Assembly: GCA_045540715.1 (NCBI GenBank) | Contig: JAZQHT010000014.1 | Location: 62,001 to 126,000 of the forward strand | Source of the DNA: UMGS1279 sp045540715 | GTDB taxonomy: Bacteria; Bacillota; Clostridia; Oscillospirales; Acutalibacteraceae | Reading direction: 5' to 3' | DNA length: 64,000 bases | Shown here: in pieces, positions 60,655-64,000 of the stretch | Layout of the letters: every line of letters starts with the position of its first letter | How positions within the stretch are numbered: the first letter of the stretch is position 1 | The notes under the pieces: model-generated | The model's input: the letters and a program-made list of their open reading frames with translations, nothing else | Told to the model about the DNA's origin: nothing | Database searches by the model: none | Program-made: the position numbers and the translations under genes

Positions 60655-62007
60655 ATGACTAATGATACAATTACCGCAATAGCAACCCCTATTGGCAAGG
60701 GTGGCTTTTCGGTTATAAGAATATCGGGTAAAGATGCTATTATTATTGCCGACAAGGTTTTTAAAGGCAGTGTGCCACTTACTAAAAAGCAAGGATATAC
60801 TGCAGAGTTTGGTTATACGGTTAATAAAAATGGCGAATATATTGATGAATCGGTTGCAACTGTTTTTATTGCCCCCAAAAGCTTTACGGGTGAAAACGTT
60901 GTTGAGCTTTCTTGCCACGGCGGTGAGTTTGTAACCAAAACATTGCTTGAAGCCGTTTTAAACGCAGGAGCAAGACTTGCTGAAGCCGGAGAATTTTCTA
61001 AACGCGCCTTTTTAAACGGCAAGATTGATTTAAGTAAAGCCGAAGCCATAATGAGTTTAATAAACGCTAAAAGCGAAAATGCTTTAAAAATTGCCGCAAA
61101 AAATAAAAAGGGTGCGGTTAGCGTTAAAATTTCTGAACTAATTACTGAACTTGAAGGACTACTTGCAAAGGTTAGTGTTTTTTGCGACTACCCCGATGAT
61201 GAAAGCATGGGAATAAAGGAAGAAGACTTTTTAACTTCTTTAAACTTTTTAATTTCTGAAATTGAAATTTTACTTAAAAACTACGAAAACGGACGATTAC
61301 TTACAAACGGTATTGACACCGCAATTATTGGTAAACCAAACGTTGGTAAAAGTACGTTACTTAACCTTCTTTCGGGGTGCGATAAAGCGATTGTTACCGA
61401 TATACCCGGTACTACTCGCGACGTAATTGAGAGCGAAATTAATTTTTCGGGATTAATTTTAAGGCTTTACGATACAGCAGGTATTCGCGAAACAAGTGAC
61501 ACGGTTGAAAAAATTGGTGTTGAGCGCTCGATTGAAAGATTAGAAAATGCCGATATTGCATTATTTATGTTTGAAGCCGGAAGCGAAATTACAAAAAATG
61601 AACTTTCGCTTTTAAATAAATATAAAGAAAAAGCCATTGTTATTGTTAATAAGACCGATTTATTTGGTGAAGAAATTGCCGCTTTAAAAGAGTTTAATCC
61701 CATTTATATCTCGGCTAAAAAAGGGACCGGTCTTGACGGGCTAAAAGACAGAATTAAAGATTTACTTAACATTTTTGATTTTACAGAAAACAGCGTTGTT
61801 GTTGATTCTTTAAGACAAAAAAATAATTTAACCACAGCACTTACTTCTTTAAAAGAGGCTAAAGACGGTATATTAATGGGTATTCCGCTAGATGCCGTTG
61901 GAGTTATAATTGACGAAGGATATCGCAACTTGTGTGAAATTACGGGTGATAAGGCCGCAGTTTCGGTTGCAAACAGAGTGTTTAGTGATTTTTGCGTTGG
62001 AAAATAG
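60655..62007 (+). CDS. mnmE: tRNA modification GTPase MnmE
   Basis: A 450-residue GTPase. N-terminal formyl-THF domain (ITAIATPIGKGGFSVIRISG, FTGENVVELSCHGGEF), G domain with IIGKPNVGKSTLLNLLSG (G1), DIPGTTRDVIESE (G2), YDTAGIRETSD (G3) and NKTD (G4), and the C-terminal FCVGK box (CxGK) that catalyses. With MnmG it adds the 5-carboxymethylaminomethyl group to wobble uridine 34. Confidence 0.97.
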   Translation: MTNDTITAIATPIGKGGFSVIRISGKDAIIIADKVFKGSVPLTKKQGYTAEFGYTVNKNGEYIDESVATVFIAPKSFTGENVVELSCHGGEFVTKTLLEAVLNAGARLAEAGEFSKRAFLNGKIDLSKAEAIMSLINAKSENALKIAAKNKKGAVSVKISELITELEGLLAKVSVFCDYPDDESMGIKEEDFLTSLNFLISEIEILLKNYENGRLLTNGIDTAIIGKPNVGKSTLLNLLSGCDKAIVTDIPGTTRDVIESEINFSGLILRLYDTAGIRETSDTVEKIGVERSIERLENADIALFMFEAGSEITKNELSLLNKYKEKAIVIVNKTDLFGEEIAALKEFNPIYISAKKGTGLDGLKDRIKDLLNIFDFTENSVVVDSLRQKNNLTTALTSLKEAKDGILMGIPLDAVGVIIDEGYRNLCEITGDKAAVSVANRVFSDFCVGK

Positions 62008-62015
62008 AGGTTTTT

Positions 62016-63881
62016 ATGGAATATTTTGCAGGAAAAGTTGACGTTGCAGTTATAGGAGCGGGCCACGCAGGTATTGAAGCGGCCCTTGCATCGGCACGTC
62101 TTGGAGCAAACACAATTTGCTTTACAATTAATTTAGACTGGGTTGGCAATATGCCTTGCAACCCTTCTATTGGCGGCACCGCTAAAGGCCACCTAGTGCG
62201 TGAAATTGACGCGCTTGGCGGCGAAATGGGTAAGTGCGCCGATAGAAACACTTTACAAATTAGGATGCTTAACCGCGGTAAAGGTGCGGCCGTTCACTCA
62301 CTTCGCGCACAAATTGACCGCCGTGCTTATTCGGGCGATATGAAGCAAGTACTTGAAAACACCGAAAATCTTTTTGTAAAGCAAGCAGAAATTGTAGGAC
62401 TTAGAAAAGCCGAAGATGGTTTTGAACTAGTAACGGCACTTGGTGCAGTTTTTAAAGCAAAAGCCGTTGTTATTGCAACAGGTACCTTTTTAAAAGGTAA
62501 AATCTTTGTTGGCGACGTTTCTTACGAGGGCGGCCCCGATGGTACCTTTGCCGCAACAAAACTTTCTACAGATTTAACAAACCTAAATATTCCTTTACGC
62601 CGTTTTAAAACGGGTACCCCTGCGCGTGTACTAAAAAGCAGTATTGATTTTTCTAAAATGGAGCTTCAAGAAGGCGAAGATGAGATTATTCCGTTTTCTT
62701 ATTCTACAAAAGAAAGCCCCAAAAATAAAATTAACTGTTATATGACCTATACAAACCAAAAAACCAAAGAGGTTATTTTAAAAAATATTCACCGTTCTCC
62801 GCTTTACGGCGGTGAAATTCAGGGTGTGGGACCACGCTATTGCCCAAGCATTGAAGATAAAATTATGCGCTTTGCTGATAAAGAGCGCCATCAGTTATTT
62901 ATTGAGCCTTGTGGCGAAAACACCGAAGAAATGTATTTGCAAGGTATGAGTTCTTCACTTCCCGAAGACGTGCAACAAGCATTTTACGAAACAATTGAAG
63001 GACTTGAAAACGTTAAAATAATGCGCACCGCTTATGCTATTGAGTACGACTGTGTTGACCCACTTTATTTAGAGCCAACGTTAGAACTTAAAACGGTTGA
63101 CGGCCTTTTCGGAGCAGGTCAATTTAACGGCTCAAGCGGTTATGAAGAAGCCGCCGCTCAAGGACTTATTGCAGGTATTAACGCCGCAAGAAAGGTGCAG
63201 GGCAAAACTCTTATTACACTTTCTCGAGATAATTCTTACATTGGCACACTAATAGACGACCTTGTAACAAAAGGTTGCACCGATCCTTATAGGATGATGA
63301 CCAGCCGAAGTGAATATCGTTTGGTGCTTCGCCAAGATAACGCAGATGAAAGACTTTCTCCGCTAGGTTATGAAATTGGACTTTTACCACAAGAAGAATA
63401 TGATGCCTTTTTAGAAAGAAAGCAACAAAAAGAAAACGAAATAAATAGACTAAAAGAAACAATTTTGCCACCTTCTAAAGAACTTAATAAGATGTTAGAA
63501 GAATATGGCACGGCACCACTTAAAACGGGTGCATCGCTTTGCGAACTAATTAAAAGACCACAACTAAGTTACGATGTTTTGGCCCCCTTTGATAAAGACC
63601 GAAAGGAACTTTCTTTAGAGGTTAAAGAAAAGGTTCAAACCGAGCTAAAATACGAAGGTTATATTAAGCGCCAAGAGGCCGCAATTTTAGAGGCAAAACG
63701 CCTTGAAAACAAACTTTTACCCGAAGATATTGATTATACTAATATTAAAGGTCTTCGTTTAGAAGCAAGAGAAAAACTTAATAAAATAAGACCCCATAAC
63801 GTTGGTCAGGCCTCCCGTATTTCTGGTGTTACCCCTGCTGATATTTCGGTATTATTAATTTATTTACAAATTAAGGAATAA
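62016..63881 (+). CDS. mnmG: tRNA uridine-5-carboxymethylaminomethyl modification enzyme MnmG
   Basis: A 621-residue FAD/NADH enzyme: VAVIGAGHAGIEAALASARLGA, CNPSIGGTAKGHLVREIDALGGEM, TGTFLKGKIFVG, LFGAGQFNGSSGYEEAAAQGLIAGINAA and the C-terminal helical RPHNVGQASRISGVTPADISVLLIYL. The ATG at 62016 has TAGAGG in front; the longer TTG-started frame overlaps mnmE and was rejected. Confidence 0.97.
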   Translation: MEYFAGKVDVAVIGAGHAGIEAALASARLGANTICFTINLDWVGNMPCNPSIGGTAKGHLVREIDALGGEMGKCADRNTLQIRMLNRGKGAAVHSLRAQIDRRAYSGDMKQVLENTENLFVKQAEIVGLRKAEDGFELVTALGAVFKAKAVVIATGTFLKGKIFVGDVSYEGGPDGTFAATKLSTDLTNLNIPLRRFKTGTPARVLKSSIDFSKMELQEGEDEIIPFSYSTKESPKNKINCYMTYTNQKTKEVILKNIHRSPLYGGEIQGVGPRYCPSIEDKIMRFADKERHQLFIEPCGENTEEMYLQGMSSSLPEDVQQAFYETIEGLENVKIMRTAYAIEYDCVDPLYLEPTLELKTVDGLFGAGQFNGSSGYEEAAAQGLIAGINAARKVQGKTLITLSRDNSYIGTLIDDLVTKGCTDPYRMMTSRSEYRLVLRQDNADERLSPLGYEIGLLPQEEYDAFLERKQQKENEINRLKETILPPSKELNKMLEEYGTAPLKTGASLCELIKRPQLSYDVLAPFDKDRKELSLEVKEKVQTELKYEGYIKRQEAAILEAKRLENKLLPEDIDYTNIKGLRLEAREKLNKIRPHNVGQASRISGVTPADISVLLIYLQIKE

Positions 63882-63883
63882 TT

Positions 63884-64000
63884 ATGGAACAAATAAAAGA
63901 ACAACTTAAAATTTATGAAGAAAAGTTGCTTTATTGGAACGAAAAAATTAACCTTACAGCCATTAAAGACCCCGAAGAAATTAAGGTTAAACATTTTGAA
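63884..64000 (+). CDS. rsmG: 16S rRNA m7G527 methyltransferase, 5' part only
   Basis: The first 39 codons, starting after AAGGAATAATT two bases beyond mnmG. The N-terminus (YEEKLLYWNEKINLTAIKDP...VKHFE) matches the family's L..LL..WN.K.NLT pattern. The rest lies outside the window, so methyltransferase motifs cannot be seen. Order mnmE-mnmG-rsmG is the classical origin-proximal cluster. Confidence 0.9.
   Translation, partial: MEQIKEQLKIYEEKLLYWNEKINLTAIKDPEEIKVKHFE

Overview
The window looks like a chromosomal segment of an anaerobic, endospore-forming, low-GC Firmicute (class Clostridia; probably an Oscillospirales- or Christensenellales-like gut or rumen lineage, which is an inference). 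The signs are AT-rich sequence, AGGAGG-type ribosome binding sites, TTGACA/TATAAT promoters with 17-bp spacers, T-box leaders, a gerA-type germination operon, sodium-pump decarboxylase subunits, an Etf-linked lactate dehydrogenase and a four-subunit 2-oxoacid:ferredoxin oxidoreductase. I see no phage genes, insertion sequences, CRISPR arrays or rRNA. Most genes lie on the minus strand, in short operons closed by strong hairpin terminators.

Layout. 1-8 kb: the end of an alpha/beta hydrolase, a CLC channel and CPA2 antiporter pair, a cytosolic sialidase-like protein, the beta and gamma subunits of a Na+-pumping decarboxylase without an alpha subunit, and a Na+/Ca2+ exchanger. 8-19 kb: a SWIM zinc-finger protein, YgjV, malic enzyme with a malate/lactate dehydrogenase, GlpP, a lipid-enzyme pair (PAP2 and acyltransferase), a probably electron-bifurcating lactate dehydrogenase (EtfB-EtfA-LctD) and a second PAP2 protein. 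19-28 kb: a nucleotidase-guanylate kinase fusion behind an attenuator-like hairpin, an aconitase X plus enoate-reductase operon, an MFS transporter, small membrane proteins with a ribbon-helix-helix regulator, a block of palindromic repeats and tRNA-Tyr/tRNA-Thr. 28-41 kb: a GMP synthase lacking its amidotransferase domain, TVP38 and GtrA proteins, a ROK/SIS/aldolase sugar operon, YhaM, tRNA-Met/tRNA-Glu, a HAD phosphatase, galE-parA-parB-serS, and an odd LacI-like sensor with a C-terminal HTH. 41-45 kb: gerAA-gerAC-gerAB.

44.7-59.9 kb is the most unusual part. Three T-box leaders on the minus strand have specifier loops that I read as Leu (CUC), Val (GUA) and Ile (AUC). The Val T-box precedes an operon encoding an XRE-cupin-acyl-CoA synthetase fusion, a P-loop ATPase, the four subunits of a VOR-type 2-oxoacid:ferredoxin oxidoreductase, and branched-chain aminotransferase. 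The Ile T-box precedes a second XRE-cupin-acyl-CoA synthetase. The Leu T-box precedes an isopropylmalate-synthase-like protein that has lost its catalytic residues, a TIM-barrel-acyl-CoA synthetase fusion, and an amidohydrolase. Together they suggest branched short-chain acids are activated to acyl-CoA, reductively carboxylated to 2-oxo acids and transaminated to Val, Ile and Leu, with each branch gated by the charging of its own tRNA.

60-64 kb: ung, mnmE, mnmG and the start of rsmG, an arrangement often found near the replication origin. Several starts were moved from the longest open frame to the codon with a proper ribosome binding site; each case is noted.
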